Positions 49,537-60,957 of a stretch of DNA of 64,000 nt are shown in pieces. The translations under genes were made by a program, and so were the position numbers. Under the pieces are notes generated by a model that saw only the letters and a list, made by a program, of their open reading frames with translations, made no database searches and had not been told where the DNA came from. How positions within the stretch are numbered: the stretch's first letter is position 1; each line of letters starts with the position of its first letter. Source of the stretch: Burkholderiales bacterium (GTDB lineage: Bacteria; Pseudomonadota; Gammaproteobacteria; Burkholderiales; Burkholderiaceae_C). Where the stretch lies: NCBI GenBank assembly GCA_028868825.1, contig JAGWTU010000020.1, positions 1 through 64,000 of the forward strand, given 5' to 3'.

Positions 49537-50697
49537 ATGAACGCCGTCTTCGAACGCGCATCGCCCTGGCTGCTCGTGCGCCGCATCTTCGGCGGTTTCG
49601 ACTTCGCGCTGCTGCTGGCGGTGCTGATGCTGGCGACGATCGGGCTCGTCGCGATGTATTCGGCCGGCTACGATCAGGGCACGCGCTTCCCCGACCATGT
49701 GCGCAACCTGCTGCTCGCCTTCGGCGTGCTCTTCCTGGCCTCGCAGGTGCCGCCGCAGCGGCTGCAGCAGCTCGCGGTGCCGCTGTATGTCGCCGGCCTG
49801 CTGCTGGTGCTGATGACGGCGGTGCCGGGCCTGGGCGTGACGAAGAAGGGCGCGACGCGCTGGATCCATGTCGGCATGGACATCCAGCCCAGCGAGATCC
49901 TGAAGATCGCGATGCCGCTGATGCTCGCCTGGTGGTTCCAGAAGCGCGAGGGCATGCTGCGCGTGGCCGATTTCTTCGTCGCCGCGCTGCTGCTGCTGGT
50001 GCCGGTGGCGATCGTCATCAAGCAGCCCGACCTCGGCACCGCGCTGCTGATCCTGGCCAGCGGCGTCTACGTCTTCTTCTTCGCCGGCCTGTCGTGGAAG
50101 ATCGTCTTGCCGGTGCTGGGCCTGGGCACGCTGGCGGTCACCGCGCTGATCCTCGCCGAGGACCGCATCTGCGCCCCCGGCGTCGTCTGGCCGCTGCTGC
50201 GCGAATACCAGCAGCACCGCGTCTGCACGCTGCTCGACCCGACGACCGACCCCCTGGGCAAGGGCTTCCACATCATCCAGGGCATGATCGCGATCGGCTC
50301 GGGCGGCATCGGCGGCAAGGGTTTCATGCAGGGCACGCAGACGCACCTCGAATTCATCCCCGAGCGCACGACCGACTTCATCTTCGCCGCCTTCTGCGAG
50401 GAGTTCGGCCTCGCCGGCGTGATCGTGCTGCTGCTGGCCTTCATCTTCCTGATCTTCCGCGGCCTGATGATCGCCGCCGAGGCGCCGACGGTGTTCACGC
50501 GGCTGCTCGCCGGCGCCGTGACGCTGAGCTTCTTCACCTACGCCTTCGTCAACATGGGCATGGTCAGCGGCATCCTGCCGGTGGTCGGCGTGCCGCTGCC
50601 CTTCGTCAGCTACGGCGGCACCGCGATGGTCACGCTCGGGCTCGGGCTGGGCATCCTGATGTCCATCTCCCGCAGTCGGCGGTTGATGCCGTCGTAG
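49537..50697 (+). CDS. rodA: Peptidoglycan glycosyltransferase RodA
   Basis: 386 residues of the SEDS family with about ten membrane helices. It has GATRWIHVGMDIQPSEILKIAMPL (catalytic-cavity motif), KQPDLGTALLI, EFIPERTTDFIFAAFCEEFG and the closing PLPFVSYGGTAMVT. It polymerises glycan strands with PBP2. No clear ribosome-binding site is present; the preceding hairpin lies close. It ends one base before the converging sensor kinase gene. Confidence 0.96.
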   Translation: MNAVFERASPWLLVRRIFGGFDFALLLAVLMLATIGLVAMYSAGYDQGTRFPDHVRNLLLAFGVLFLASQVPPQRLQQLAVPLYVAGLLLVLMTAVPGLGVTKKGATRWIHVGMDIQPSEILKIAMPLMLAWWFQKREGMLRVADFFVAALLLLVPVAIVIKQPDLGTALLILASGVYVFFFAGLSWKIVLPVLGLGTLAVTALILAEDRICAPGVVWPLLREYQQHRVCTLLDPTTDPLGKGFHIIQGMIAIGSGGIGGKGFMQGTQTHLEFIPERTTDFIFAAFCEEFGLAGVIVLLLAFIFLIFRGLMIAAEAPTVFTRLLAGAVTLSFFTYAFVNMGMVSGILPVVGVPLPFVSYGGTAMVTLGLGLGILMSISRSRRLMPS

Positions 50698-50698
50698 T

Positions 50699-52246
50699 TC
50701 AGGCCGGCGCCGGCGGCGCGGGCGGTGACGCCGGCGATGGCGCCTGCTTCACCGCGGCCAGCGGGAAGCGCACCGTGAACAGCGCCCCCGGGGCATGCAG
50801 CGTCGCGCCGCTGCGCGTTCGCGCATCGTCGACCGTGATCTCGGCGCCATGGCGCTGCGCGACCTCGGCGACGATGGCCAGCCCGAGGCCGCTGCCGTCG
50901 ACCTGCGTGTCGATGGCGCGGTAGAAAGGCCGGAACACGGCTTCGCGCTCGGCGGGCGCGATGCCGGGGCCGGTGTCCTCGACCTGCAGCACGACGACCT
51001 GCCCGAAGGGGTCGGGCAGCACGCGGGCGGTCACCGCGCCGCCCTCGGGCGTGTAGCGCAGCGCGTTGTCGACGAGGTTGCGCACCATCTCGCTGAGCAG
51101 CACCGGTTCGGCCGACAGCCGCGTGCCCTGCGACGCATCGGGGCCCTCGTAGCCGAGGTCGATGCGGCGCTCGAAAGCGCGCGGCACGAAGTCGCGCACG
51201 ACGGCGCGCGTCACGGCGGCGAGGTCCACCGTCTGGTGTCGCGCCGCCTGGCCGGTGTCCTCGGCGCGTGCCATCGCCAGCAGCTGGTTGACCATGTGCG
51301 CCGCGCGCTGCGTCGAATGCGCGATCTGGCGCAGCGCATGCTTGAGCGAGGCCGGGTCGCTGCGCCCGCTGTCGATCTCGCGCGCCGCCAGTTCGGCCTG
51401 CATGCGCAGGCCTGCCAGCGGCGTCTTCAGCTGGTGCGCGGCGTCGGCGAGGAAATGGCGCTGCGTGGCGATCGTGCGGTCCAGGCGCTGCAGCAGGTCG
51501 TTGATCGCGCGCACCAGCGGCGCGACCTCGTCGGGCACGTCGCCCTCGGGGATCGCGCTCAGGTCGGTGCTCTCGCGGCGGCGGATGCGCTGCTGCAGCT
51601 CGGCCAGCGGGCGGATGCCGCGCGCCAGCGCGAACCACACGAGCACGACGGCCAGCGGCAGGATCACGAACTGCGGCAGGATCACCCCCTTGATGATCTC
51701 GGTCGCCAGCTGCGCGCGCTTGCCCAGCGTCTCGGCCACCTGGACGAGCGCGTTGCCATGCTGCGAGCCGGCGGCGTCGAGCCAGAGATAGGCCACGCGC
51801 ACCGGTTCGTCGCCGACGGTGTCGTCGCGGAAGCGCACCGTCGGCTCGGCCGTCGGCACGCTGGCGTCGTCGGTCGGCACCGTCAGACCCGATTCGCCGG
51901 CCAGCAACTCGCCGCGGCGGCCCAGCACCTGGTAGTAGGTGCGGTCGTCGTCGTCGTCGCGCCTGAACACCGTCGCGGCGCGGTCGAGCTCGCTGCGCGA
52001 GCGCGCCGCCGGCAGCGTCGTGTCGGCCAGCTGCACCGTCGCCTGGCGCGCGAGCACGCGGGCCATGTCGGCCAGTTCGCGGTCGTAGGGCCGGTTGGCG
52101 ATCGCCTGCGCGACGACCCAGGTCAGCCCCAGGCTCATCGGCCAGACGAGCAGCAGCGGGGCGAGCATCCAGTCGAGGATCTCGCCGAACAGCGAGCGGT
52201 GCTCGATCAGCGTCGCCGGCGACGGCTCCTGGCGCCCGCGCTGCAA
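50699..52246 (-). CDS. Two-component sensor histidine kinase (TctE/QseC type)
   Basis: 515 residues with two membrane helices (about 29-50 and 188-208) bounding a periplasmic sensor region that includes an acidic RRDDDDDR patch. A HAMP linker (from about 209) follows, then the dimerisation helix with phospho-acceptor His271 (FLADAAHQLKTPLAGLR) and the ATPase domain: EMVRNLVDNALRYT (N box), VEDTGPGIAP and GSGLGLAIV. The ligand is unknown; the TctE group responds to carboxylates and the QseC group to other cues. It follows its response regulator by seven bases. Confidence 0.93.
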   Translation of the reverse strand: MQRGRQEPSPATLIEHRSLFGEILDWMLAPLLLVWPMSLGLTWVVAQAIANRPYDRELADMARVLARQATVQLADTTLPAARSRSELDRAATVFRRDDDDDRTYYQVLGRRGELLAGESGLTVPTDDASVPTAEPTVRFRDDTVGDEPVRVAYLWLDAAGSQHGNALVQVAETLGKRAQLATEIIKGVILPQFVILPLAVVLVWFALARGIRPLAELQQRIRRRESTDLSAIPEGDVPDEVAPLVRAINDLLQRLDRTIATQRHFLADAAHQLKTPLAGLRMQAELAAREIDSGRSDPASLKHALRQIAHSTQRAAHMVNQLLAMARAEDTGQAARHQTVDLAAVTRAVVRDFVPRAFERRIDLGYEGPDASQGTRLSAEPVLLSEMVRNLVDNALRYTPEGGAVTARVLPDPFGQVVVLQVEDTGPGIAPAEREAVFRPFYRAIDTQVDGSGLGLAIVAEVAQRHGAEITVDDARTRSGATLHAPGALFTVRFPLAAVKQAPSPASPPAPPAPA

Positions 52247-52253
52247 CAGCTGT

Positions 52254-52925
52254 TCAGGCAGCGATCTTCTCCAGGCAGTAGCCCAGGCCGCGCACGGTCG
52301 CGATGCGCACCGGGCCCTGCTCGATCTTCTTGCGCAGGCGGTGGATGTAGACCTCGATCGCGTTGTTGCTGACCTCTTCGCCCCATTCGCACAGCCGCTC
52401 GACGAGCTGGTCCTTGCTGACGAGACGGCCGGCGCGCTGCAGCAGGACCTCGAGCAGGCTGAGCTCGCGCGCCGACAGCTCGACCATCTGATCGTTGATG
52501 TAGGCGACGCGGCCGGTGGCGTCGAAGGTCAGCGGGCCATGCTTGAGCAGGTTCGAGGCCGTGCCCAGGCCGCGCCGGGTGAGTGCGCGCACGCGCGCCT
52601 CGAGCTCCTGGAGCGAGAACGGCTTGGCCATGTAATCGTCGGCGCCGAGGTCCAGGCCCTTGACGCGCTGCTCGACGCTGTCGGCCGCCGTCAGGATGAG
52701 CACCGGCACGCTGCTGCCGCGGCCGCGCATCTTGCGCAGCACCTCGAAGCCGTGCATCTTGGGCAGGCCGAGGTCGAGGATGAGGAGGTCGAACTCGTGT
52801 GCGGCGATCGCCGCGTCGGCCTCGCTGCCGTTGCCCACCTGGTCGACCGCGTAGCCCTGGGCACGCAGCGAACGCAAGAGGCCGTCGGCCAGGACCTGGT
52901 CGTCTTCGGCGATGAGGATGCGCAT
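52254..52925 (-). CDS. OmpR-family response regulator
   Basis: 223 residues from the ATG at 52925, with AGGAGA just upstream. The receiver domain has acidic residues in ILIAEDDQ, phospho-acceptor Asp51 in [13 protein letters not shown] and a Lys in DYMAKPF. The winged-helix domain has [13 protein letters not shown] and [14 protein letters not shown]. It is the partner of the adjacent kinase and resembles TctD/QseB. It is divergent from recA with a 172-base gap. Confidence 0.95.
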   Translation of the reverse strand: MRILIAEDDQVLADGLLRSLRAQGYAVDQVGNGSEADAAIAAHEFDLLILDLGLPKMHGFEVLRKMRGRGSSVPVLILTAADSVEQRVKGLDLGADDYMAKPFSLQELEARVRALTRRGLGTASNLLKHGPLTFDATGRVAYINDQMVELSARELSLLEVLLQRAGRLVSKDQLVERLCEWGEEVSNNAIEVYIHRLRKKIEQGPVRIATVRGLGYCLEKIAA

Positions 52926-53044
52926 CACGGGTCTCCTGCGGGCTCCGGCTGGGCGCCAGACCCTTGTATTGGGACGGATTCTAGGCAAGCGCGTAAGCGG
53001 GCATCCCCCAGTTTCGGGCACCCCAAGGATTTACCCCGAAGGGA

Positions 53045-53060
53045 CTGTACGCATATCCAG
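53045..53060 (+). promoter_or_regulatory. LexA (SOS) box upstream of recA
   Basis: CTGTACGCATATCCAG fits the LexA operator CTGT-N8-ACAG with one mismatch (C for A) in the right half. It lies 38 bases before the recA ATG. CATAAT at 53070-53075 could be the -10 box. recA is the classic LexA target, so the context supports it. Confidence 0.65.
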
Positions 53061-53097
53061 CTTGTGCGCCATAATCGCCCCAACCAAGGAGATGACC

Positions 53098-54147
<1,050 letters not shown>

Positions 54148-54162
54148 GGCCGCGGGTCGGCG

Positions 54163-54618
54163 ATGGCGTTCGGCGCACCCTCGGTCAAGGGGCGGGCGCT
54201 GCGCTACCTCTCGCAGCGCGAGCACACCCGCGCCGAACTCGAACGCAAGCTCGAGAGAACCCTCGGCGACCTGCCCGACGCCGGCGCGCAGATCGCCGCC
54301 GCGCTCGACGACCTCGCCGCCAGCGGGCTGCTGAGCGAGGCGCGCGCGGCCGCGTCGGTGCTGCACGGCCAGGGCGCGCGCTACGGCGTGCGCCGGCTCA
54401 AGCAGACCCTGCAGTCCAAGGGCGTCGCGCCCGAATTGCTCGCCCAGACGCTGCAGCAGGCGCGTGCCACCGAATTCGAGCGTGCGCAGGCGGTCTGGCA
54501 GCGCCGCTTCGGCGCGCCGCCGGCCGACGCGGCCGAGCGCGCCCGCCAGATGCGCTTCCTCGCCGCGCGCGGCTTCGAGGGCGACATCATCCGCCGCCTC
54601 GTCCGCGGCGAAGACTAG
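54163..54618 (+). CDS. recX: RecA regulator RecX
   Basis: 151 residues, a normal RecX length, built of three-helix repeats: [38 protein letters not shown] and [17 protein letters not shown], ending [18 protein letters not shown]. It caps or blocks RecA filaments. Co-transcription with recA is likely from the 15-base gap. Confidence 0.93.
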   Translation: MAFGAPSVKGRALRYLSQREHTRAELERKLERTLGDLPDAGAQIAAALDDLAASGLLSEARAAASVLHGQGARYGVRRLKQTLQSKGVAPELLAQTLQQARATEFERAQAVWQRRFGAPPADAAERARQMRFLAARGFEGDIIRRLVRGED

Positions 54619-54915
54619 ACGCTGCTCAGGTCGAGAATCGCGGTCCCGCGCCCGGATCTGTAAGGTTGTGCTGCGCAGCAGCATGCTAAATTCGCCGCCG
54701 CGCTGCGCCCGCAGCCATCGCCCCACCCCCAGCCATGCCTCCCCCTTCAGCGGCGGCCGACCGCCAGCCCCAGCAGCGCCGCGCAGCCATCGCGCCGGCC
54801 TGCAGGTGCCATGCGGCCACGCGCGGGTTCGCCGGGTCGATGTCCGATTGCCCGATGCGCCGGGTCCACCCGGCGGCGACGTTTCCCGAATGAGACCCCA
54901 GAGCGAGGAACCCAG
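54619..54915 (+). other. Intergenic region ahead of sucC
   Basis: I see no convincing gene here. A perfect 12-bp palindrome TGCTGCGCAGCA lies at 54669-54680, followed by CTAAAT, which could be a -10 box for sucCD. A 52-codon open frame (54735-54893) has a cysteine- and alanine-rich product with no recognisable family. It is probably not coding. Confidence 0.3.
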
Positions 54916-56076
<1,161 letters not shown>

Positions 56077-56086
56077 GGACGAGAAC

Positions 56087-56980
56087 ATGAGCATCCTGAT
56101 CAACAAGGACACCAAGGTCATCACCCAGGGCATCACGGGCAAGACCGGTCAGTTCCACACCAAGGGCTGCCAGGCCTACGCCAACGGCAAGAACTGCTTC
56201 GTCGCCGGCGTGAATCCGAAGAAGGCCGGCGAGAGCTTCGAAGGGATCCCGATCCACGCCAGCGTCAAGGACGCCAAGGCCGCCACCGGCGCCACCGTCA
56301 GCGTCATCTACGTGCCGCCGGCCGGCGCCGCCGACGCGATCTGGGAGGCCGTCGAGGCCGACCTCGACCTCGTCGTCTGCATCACCGAAGGCATCCCGGT
56401 CAAGGACATGCTGAACGTGCGCAACAAGATGAAGCGCAAGGTCGAGCAGGGCGGCAAGGAAACGCTGCTGCTCGGTCCCAACTGCCCGGGGCTGATCACG
56501 CCCGAGGAAATCAAGATCGGCATCATGCCGGGCCATATCCACCGCAAGGGCCGCATCGGCGTCGTCAGCCGCAGCGGCACGCTGACCTACGAGGCGGTGG
56601 CGCAGCTGACCGAGATCGGCCTCGGCCAGAGCTCGGCGGTGGGCATCGGCGGCGACCCGATCAACGGCCTCAAGCACATCGACATCATGCGGCTGTTCAA
56701 CGACGATCCGGACACCGACGCGGTGATCATGATCGGCGAGATCGGCGGCCCCGACGAGGCCGACGCGGCGCGCTGGTGCAAGGCCAACATGAAGAAGCCC
56801 ATCGTCGGCTTCATCGCCGGCGTCACCGCCCCCGCGGGCAAGCGCATGGGTCACGCCGGCGCGCTCATCAGCGGCGGCGCCGACACGGCCGACGCCAAGC
56901 TCGCCATCATGGAAGAGTGCGGGTTCACCGTCACGCGCAACCCGTCCGAAATGGGACGGCTGCTCAAGGGCCTGCTCTGA
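56087..56980 (+). CDS. sucD: Succinyl-CoA synthetase alpha subunit
   Basis: 297 residues. The CoA-binding Rossmann start is [21 protein letters not shown]; the phosphohistidine lies in the late [26 protein letters not shown] is also conserved. It converges on the cytochrome gene with a ten-base gap, so there is no room for a full terminator outside coding DNA. Confidence 0.98.
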   Translation: MSILINKDTKVITQGITGKTGQFHTKGCQAYANGKNCFVAGVNPKKAGESFEGIPIHASVKDAKAATGATVSVIYVPPAGAADAIWEAVEADLDLVVCITEGIPVKDMLNVRNKMKRKVEQGGKETLLLGPNCPGLITPEEIKIGIMPGHIHRKGRIGVVSRSGTLTYEAVAQLTEIGLGQSSAVGIGGDPINGLKHIDIMRLFNDDPDTDAVIMIGEIGGPDEADAARWCKANMKKPIVGFIAGVTAPAGKRMGHAGALISGGADTADAKLAIMEECGFTVTRNPSEMGRLLKGLL

Positions 56981-56990
56981 CCCGGGTCGA

Positions 56991-57464
56991 CTACTTCGCG
57001 CCCGCCGCCTCCAGCGTGCGGGCGTCGATGTAGGACTTCAGCGACCAGACCGCCTCCTGCGTGAACACGCTGGCGTAGGCCGGCATCGTGTAGCGACCCT
57101 CGCCGTTGCGCTTGCCGCGCAGCACGATGCCCTTGAAATAGTCGTCCGTATCGTCGAGGCAGGCCTTGCGCTTGGCCTCGTCGCCCATGCGCAGGCAATC
57201 GCCGTCGAGCTTGAGCAGGTCGGGCGCGACGCCGCCCGAGACGGCGTTCAGGCCGTGGCAGCCGGCGCAGTTGTGCTCGTAGCCCTCGGCGCCGATCGCC
57301 ACCGCCTTCGCGTCGCCGCGGTAGGGATTGGCCGGCAGCCATTCGGCGCCCAGAGGCGCCAGGCCGCTGGTGTCGATCGGATGGGGCGTCACGTCGCCAT
57401 GCGCATGGGCGCCGGCAACGAAGGCGAGGGTCAGGGCGAGGATCGAAGCGCAGCGGGTGTTCAT
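56991..57464 (-). CDS. PedF-like c-type cytochrome
   Basis: 157 residues with a signal peptide (CASILALTLAFVAGAHA) and one haem-binding CAGCH at residues 66-70; the likely axial Met is in YTMPAY near the end. The HGDVTPHPIDTSGLAPLG opening and EWLPANPYRG motif match PedF, a cytochrome found near PQQ alcohol dehydrogenases. No such dehydrogenase is nearby, so it stands alone. It should be periplasmic and carry single electrons. Confidence 0.85.
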   Translation of the reverse strand: MNTRCASILALTLAFVAGAHAHGDVTPHPIDTSGLAPLGAEWLPANPYRGDAKAVAIGAEGYEHNCAGCHGLNAVSGGVAPDLLKLDGDCLRMGDEAKRKACLDDTDDYFKGIVLRGKRNGEGRYTMPAYASVFTQEAVWSLKSYIDARTLEAAGAK

Positions 57465-57702
57465 GGCGGCAGGGTGGAAGGCGACGCCGCTGCTGCCGCA
57501 AGCGCCGTGCCACGAGCATCTGCTCCAGCCTTGAACAATCGGACGCCGCCACGGCCTCGCATCCTGCGGTCGCCGCCTCAGACGGAGACAGTTCGCAGGC
57601 CGGAATTCCGCCGCCCGTTCCAAGGCCTTGGCCTGTCCCGCAGGGCTGTTCCAGTTCCGCCCCCTACACTCGGTGCCGCCGTCGGGGCTCACGAAAGGGG
57701 AC

Positions 57703-58419
57703 ATGGAACACATCGCCGAACCGGGCTTCTGGGTCGGACTGGCACAGATCATCTGGGTCGACCTGCTGCTGTCGGGCGACAACGCGGTGGTGATCGCGCT
57801 CGCGGTGCGCAAGCTGCCGCCCGAGCAGCGCCGCTTGGCGGTCTTCGGCGGCTGCGCGGCGGCGATCCTGATGCGCGTCGCGCTCACGCTGTTCGCGGTG
57901 CAGCTGCTCGACCTGCCGTACCTGAAGGTCGTCGGCGCCGTGCTGCTGTTCTGGATCGGCGTGCAACTGCTGCTGCCCGAGGACGATTCGAAACCGCTGC
58001 AGCCTTCGGAGCATCTCTGGGCCGCGATCCGCACGATCCTCGTCGCCGATGTCGTGATGAGCCTGGACAACGTGCTCGCCGTCGCCGCCGTCGCCGAGAC
58101 CGGGCCCGAGGCATCGCGGCTGCTGCTGCTGCTGATCGGCCTCGGGCTGTCGATCCCCTTCATCATCTTCGGCAGCCAGCTGCTGCTGCGGCTGATGCAT
58201 CGCTACCCGTTCATCGTCACGCTGGGGGCGGCACTGCTGGGCTACATCGCCGGCCAGATGTTCGTCGACGACGTCGCGCTCGCCGCCTGGAGCGCCACGC
58301 TGGGGCGCGCGGGGGCGCTCGCGATCGAAGTCGGCGCGGCGATCGCCGTCGTCGCCGTGGGAACATGGCTGGCGCGCCGCCGCAAGGCCCCGCCGCGCCC
58401 GGGCGACGACGCCCGCTGA
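57703..58419 (+). CDS. TerC/YjbE family integral membrane protein
   Basis: 238 residues, seven or more helices. Two acidic helix motifs, LLLSGDNAVVIALAVR and VVMSLDNVLAVAAVA, are the TerC signature and are thought to bind metal ions. Relatives are proposed manganese exporters or helpers of exported metal enzymes. The ATG at 57703 has a purine-rich AAAGGGG upstream. I looked for a yybP-ykoY type manganese riboswitch in the 238-base upstream region and did not find its conserved core. The kinase gene follows 11 bases later. Confidence 0.85.
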   Translation: MEHIAEPGFWVGLAQIIWVDLLLSGDNAVVIALAVRKLPPEQRRLAVFGGCAAAILMRVALTLFAVQLLDLPYLKVVGAVLLFWIGVQLLLPEDDSKPLQPSEHLWAAIRTILVADVVMSLDNVLAVAAVAETGPEASRLLLLLIGLGLSIPFIIFGSQLLLRLMHRYPFIVTLGAALLGYIAGQMFVDDVALAAWSATLGRAGALAIEVGAAIAVVAVGTWLARRRKAPPRPGDDAR

Positions 58420-58429
58420 GCCGGCGACC

Positions 58430-59269
58430 ATGAACCGGCAACTGGGCATCGGCAGCGTCGTCGGCGGCTACCGACTGCTGCGCCGCCTGGGCGAGGGCGA
58501 GCATGGCGCCGTCTTCCTCGCCCAGGACGCCGGCGGCTGGGTCGCGCTGAAGATCGTCGCGCTGCCCCCCGACCCGGCCAATCCGGCCCGCGCCGCGTTC
58601 GTGCAGGGCGCCGAGATCGCGCGCGGGCTGGCCCATCCGGGCATCGTCGGTCTCGCGGCCGCCGGCATCGAGGGCGACATCGGCTGGCTGGCCATGGAAC
58701 CCGTGCCGGGCAGCGATCTGGTGCGCTACACGCGCTCGCCGCGCCTGCTGCCGCTGCCGATCGTGCAGCGGCTGGGCCAGCGCGTCGCCGAAGCGCTCGG
58801 CTACGCGCACGAGCGCGGTGTCGTCCACCGCGACATCAAGCCCGCGAACGTCCTCGTCGACTGGCCCGCCGACATCGTGAAGGTGGCCGACTTCGGGCTT
58901 GCCCGCAGCGCCGCGAGCCCGCGCACCGAAACCGGCGTCATCCTCGGCTCACCGGCCTATATGGCGCCCGAACTGCTCGCCGGCGAGGCACCGACGCCGC
59001 GCAGCGATCTCTACGCGCTCGGCGTCATGCTGTACCAGCTGCTCAGCGGCCACCTGCCGCACGAGGCGCAGACGATGGGCGAGCTGTTGCGTCAGGTCGC
59101 GCAGACGCCTGCGCCCGATCTCGCGCTGCTGCGCCCGGATCTGCCGCCGCACGTCACCGCGCTGGTGGCGGCGATGCTGGCCAAGCGGGCCGCCGACCGC
59201 CCGGCCGAAGCGCGGCAAATTGCACAAGTTCTGGCGGCAGCCCGGCCGGGAACGCAGGACTCGCCTTAA
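58430..59269 (+). CDS. Hanks-type serine/threonine protein kinase
   Basis: 279 residues, essentially a bare kinase domain without membrane helix or sensor. The glycine loop GEGEHG is at 21-26, Lys41 in VALKI, the acidic partner is at about Glu62, HRDIKPANV has catalytic Asp135, DFG is at 154-156, and the activation segment reads GVILGSPAYMAPE. All catalytic residues are in place. It is followed by a PP2C phosphatase and an FHA protein, so it is the writer of a phospho-signalling set. The set is not next to type VI secretion genes, where such trios are often found. Confidence 0.93.
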   Translation: MNRQLGIGSVVGGYRLLRRLGEGEHGAVFLAQDAGGWVALKIVALPPDPANPARAAFVQGAEIARGLAHPGIVGLAAAGIEGDIGWLAMEPVPGSDLVRYTRSPRLLPLPIVQRLGQRVAEALGYAHERGVVHRDIKPANVLVDWPADIVKVADFGLARSAASPRTETGVILGSPAYMAPELLAGEAPTPRSDLYALGVMLYQLLSGHLPHEAQTMGELLRQVAQTPAPDLALLRPDLPPHVTALVAAMLAKRAADRPAEARQIAQVLAAARPGTQDSP

Positions 59270-59333
59270 GCCGGGTTCGCGCGCGCTCCGGGGGCGGGTT
59301 TCCGATGCACAATTGTTCAAACCAGATCCCTAC

Positions 59334-60146
59334 ATGCCGACGTTGTCCGACACCCAGCCCATGGCGATCGAGATCCATTCTGCGGTGGACCCGGGCCGCT
59401 CACGCAGCAACAACGAGGACTCCGTCGCCACCGACGACGGCGTCGCGCTCGCCGTGCTCGCCGACGGCATGGGCGGCTACAACGCCGGCGAGGTCGCCAG
59501 CAACATGGCGACCACCTTCATCCACACCGAGCTGGGCCGTTGGCTGCGCGAGGCCAGCAGCCAGGCCAGCGACGCCGAGGTGCGGCGCGCGATGGACATC
59601 TGCGTCGACAACGCCAACCGCGCGATCTTCAACGCCGCCAATGCCAACCCGCAATTCGCCGGCATGGGGACGACGCTGGTGGTCGCCGTGTTCCGCGACG
59701 ACCATGTGCTGCTCGGCCATGTCGGCGATTCGCGCTGCTACCGCCTGCGCGCGGGCCGGCTGCAGCAGATCACGCGCGACCATTCGCTGCTCCAGGAACA
59801 GATCGACGCCGGCCTCATCACGCCCGAGCAGGCCGCCTATTCGGCGAACAAGAACCTCGTCACGCGCGCCGTCGGCGTCGAGGACACGGTGCTGCTCGAA
59901 ACCCATCAGCACGAGGTCCAGCCGGGCGATGTCTATCTGATGTGTTCGGACGGCCTCTCGGACATGCTCGACGACGCGGGCATTGCCCAGGTGTTGCAGG
60001 CGCACGATACGCTCGAGTCCTGTGCCCGTGCGCTCATCGACGGCGCCAATGATGCCGGTGGAAAGGATAATATCTCCGTCATTCTGGTGCGCGCCTCCGG
60101 CGGCGCGAGTCCGGCGGGCCGTTCGTGGTGGCCCTTCCGGCGCTGA
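59334..60146 (+). CDS. PP2C-family serine/threonine phosphatase
   Basis: 270 residues from the ATG at 59334 (an ATG at 59361 is equally possible; neither has a strong ribosome-binding site). PP2C motifs in order are RSNNEDS, LADGMGGYNAGEVAS, GMGTTLVVAV, GHVGDSRCYRLR, ITRDHSLLQEQ, LVTRAVG, YLMCSDGLSDML and KDNISVI. The metal-binding aspartates are all kept. It should erase phosphorylation laid down by the kinase upstream. The tail ends in a tryptophan/arginine patch. Cytosolic. Confidence 0.93.
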   Translation: MPTLSDTQPMAIEIHSAVDPGRSRSNNEDSVATDDGVALAVLADGMGGYNAGEVASNMATTFIHTELGRWLREASSQASDAEVRRAMDICVDNANRAIFNAANANPQFAGMGTTLVVAVFRDDHVLLGHVGDSRCYRLRAGRLQQITRDHSLLQEQIDAGLITPEQAAYSANKNLVTRAVGVEDTVLLETHQHEVQPGDVYLMCSDGLSDMLDDAGIAQVLQAHDTLESCARALIDGANDAGGKDNISVILVRASGGASPAGRSWWPFRR

Positions 60147-60247
60147 TTCGGCCGGTTGCCGATCACCGGACAGTCCGAGGGGCGCCGTCGGCGACTCGCG
60201 GACCATGAGCTAGCTGCCGCCGGCAGTGGATTGAATCGAGGGCATGC

Positions 60248-60940
60248 ATGGGCAAGCTGGTGGTTTCGCTCGACGGTGTGGTCATCAAGGAAGTCCAGCT
60301 GACCAAGGACAAGACGACGCTCGGGCGCCGTCCGTACAACGACATCGTGATCGACAACCTGGCCGTCAGCGGCGAGCACGCGGTGCTGCAGATGGTGGGC
60401 GCCGATGTCTTCATCGAGGATCTCAATTCCACGAACGGCACCTACATCAACGGCAAGGCGATCAAGAAGCAGCTGTTGACGCACAACGACACGGTCGAGA
60501 TCGGCAAGTACAAGATCAAGTACCTCGTCGACGACTCGAACGACTACGAGAAGACGATGATCATGCGACCCGGTGCCACCGCGCCGGGCACGGGTGCGAT
60601 CCACACGGCGCAGCCCACGCATGCCGGCATGGCGGCGACGCATTCGGACTTCGCCGGCCTGGGCGCGACGCCCGTGTCGCAGCCGGCGTCGATCAAGGTG
60701 CTCAACGGCGCCGCCGCCGGGCGCGAGGTCACGCTGACCAAGGTCGTGACGACGGTCGGCAAGCCGGGCGTCCAGGTCGCCTCGATCACCAAGCGACCCA
60801 ACGGCTATGCCTTCGCCCATGTCGAGGGCGCGCAGCGGCCGAGCATCAACGGCGTGCCGCTGGTCGGTGATTCGGTGCCGCTGCGCAACGGCGACGTGAT
60901 CGAGCTCGCCGGCACGCAGATGCAGTTCATCTACCGCTAG
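60248..60940 (+). CDS. FHA-domain signalling protein with a second degenerate FHA-like domain
   Basis: 230 residues. The first domain (1-95) is a complete FHA: TTLGRRPYNDI (Arg27/28), SGEHA (Ser41, His44) and DLNSTNGTYINGK, so it should bind phosphothreonine. A linker has DYEKTMIMRP with Thr103, a likely kinase target, then a Gly/Thr/His-rich stretch. The second domain (about 146-230: SIKVLNGAAAGREVTL...TTVGKPG...SINGVPL...LRNGDVIELAGTQMQFIY) has the FHA fold pattern but lacks the Arg and Ser-x-x-His phosphate ligands. It is the reader of the kinase/phosphatase set upstream. Confidence 0.88.
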   Translation: MGKLVVSLDGVVIKEVQLTKDKTTLGRRPYNDIVIDNLAVSGEHAVLQMVGADVFIEDLNSTNGTYINGKAIKKQLLTHNDTVEIGKYKIKYLVDDSNDYEKTMIMRPGATAPGTGAIHTAQPTHAGMAATHSDFAGLGATPVSQPASIKVLNGAAAGREVTLTKVVTTVGKPGVQVASITKRPNGYAFAHVEGAQRPSINGVPLVGDSVPLRNGDVIELAGTQMQFIYR

Positions 60941-60957
60941 TCGGCTGCCGGTCGAAT

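Noticed and set aside
54735..54893. 52-codon frame before sucC
   Set aside because: Unlike any family I know, no ribosome-binding site, and composition like a shadow; mentioned only as an outside possibility.
57465..57702. Manganese riboswitch (yybP-ykoY type) before the TerC gene
   Set aside because: TerC relatives often have one, but I could not find the conserved core in this interval.
60147..60247. Small gene between the phosphatase and the FHA protein
   Set aside because: Only about 100 bases with several stop codons; likely just a promoter or leader region.
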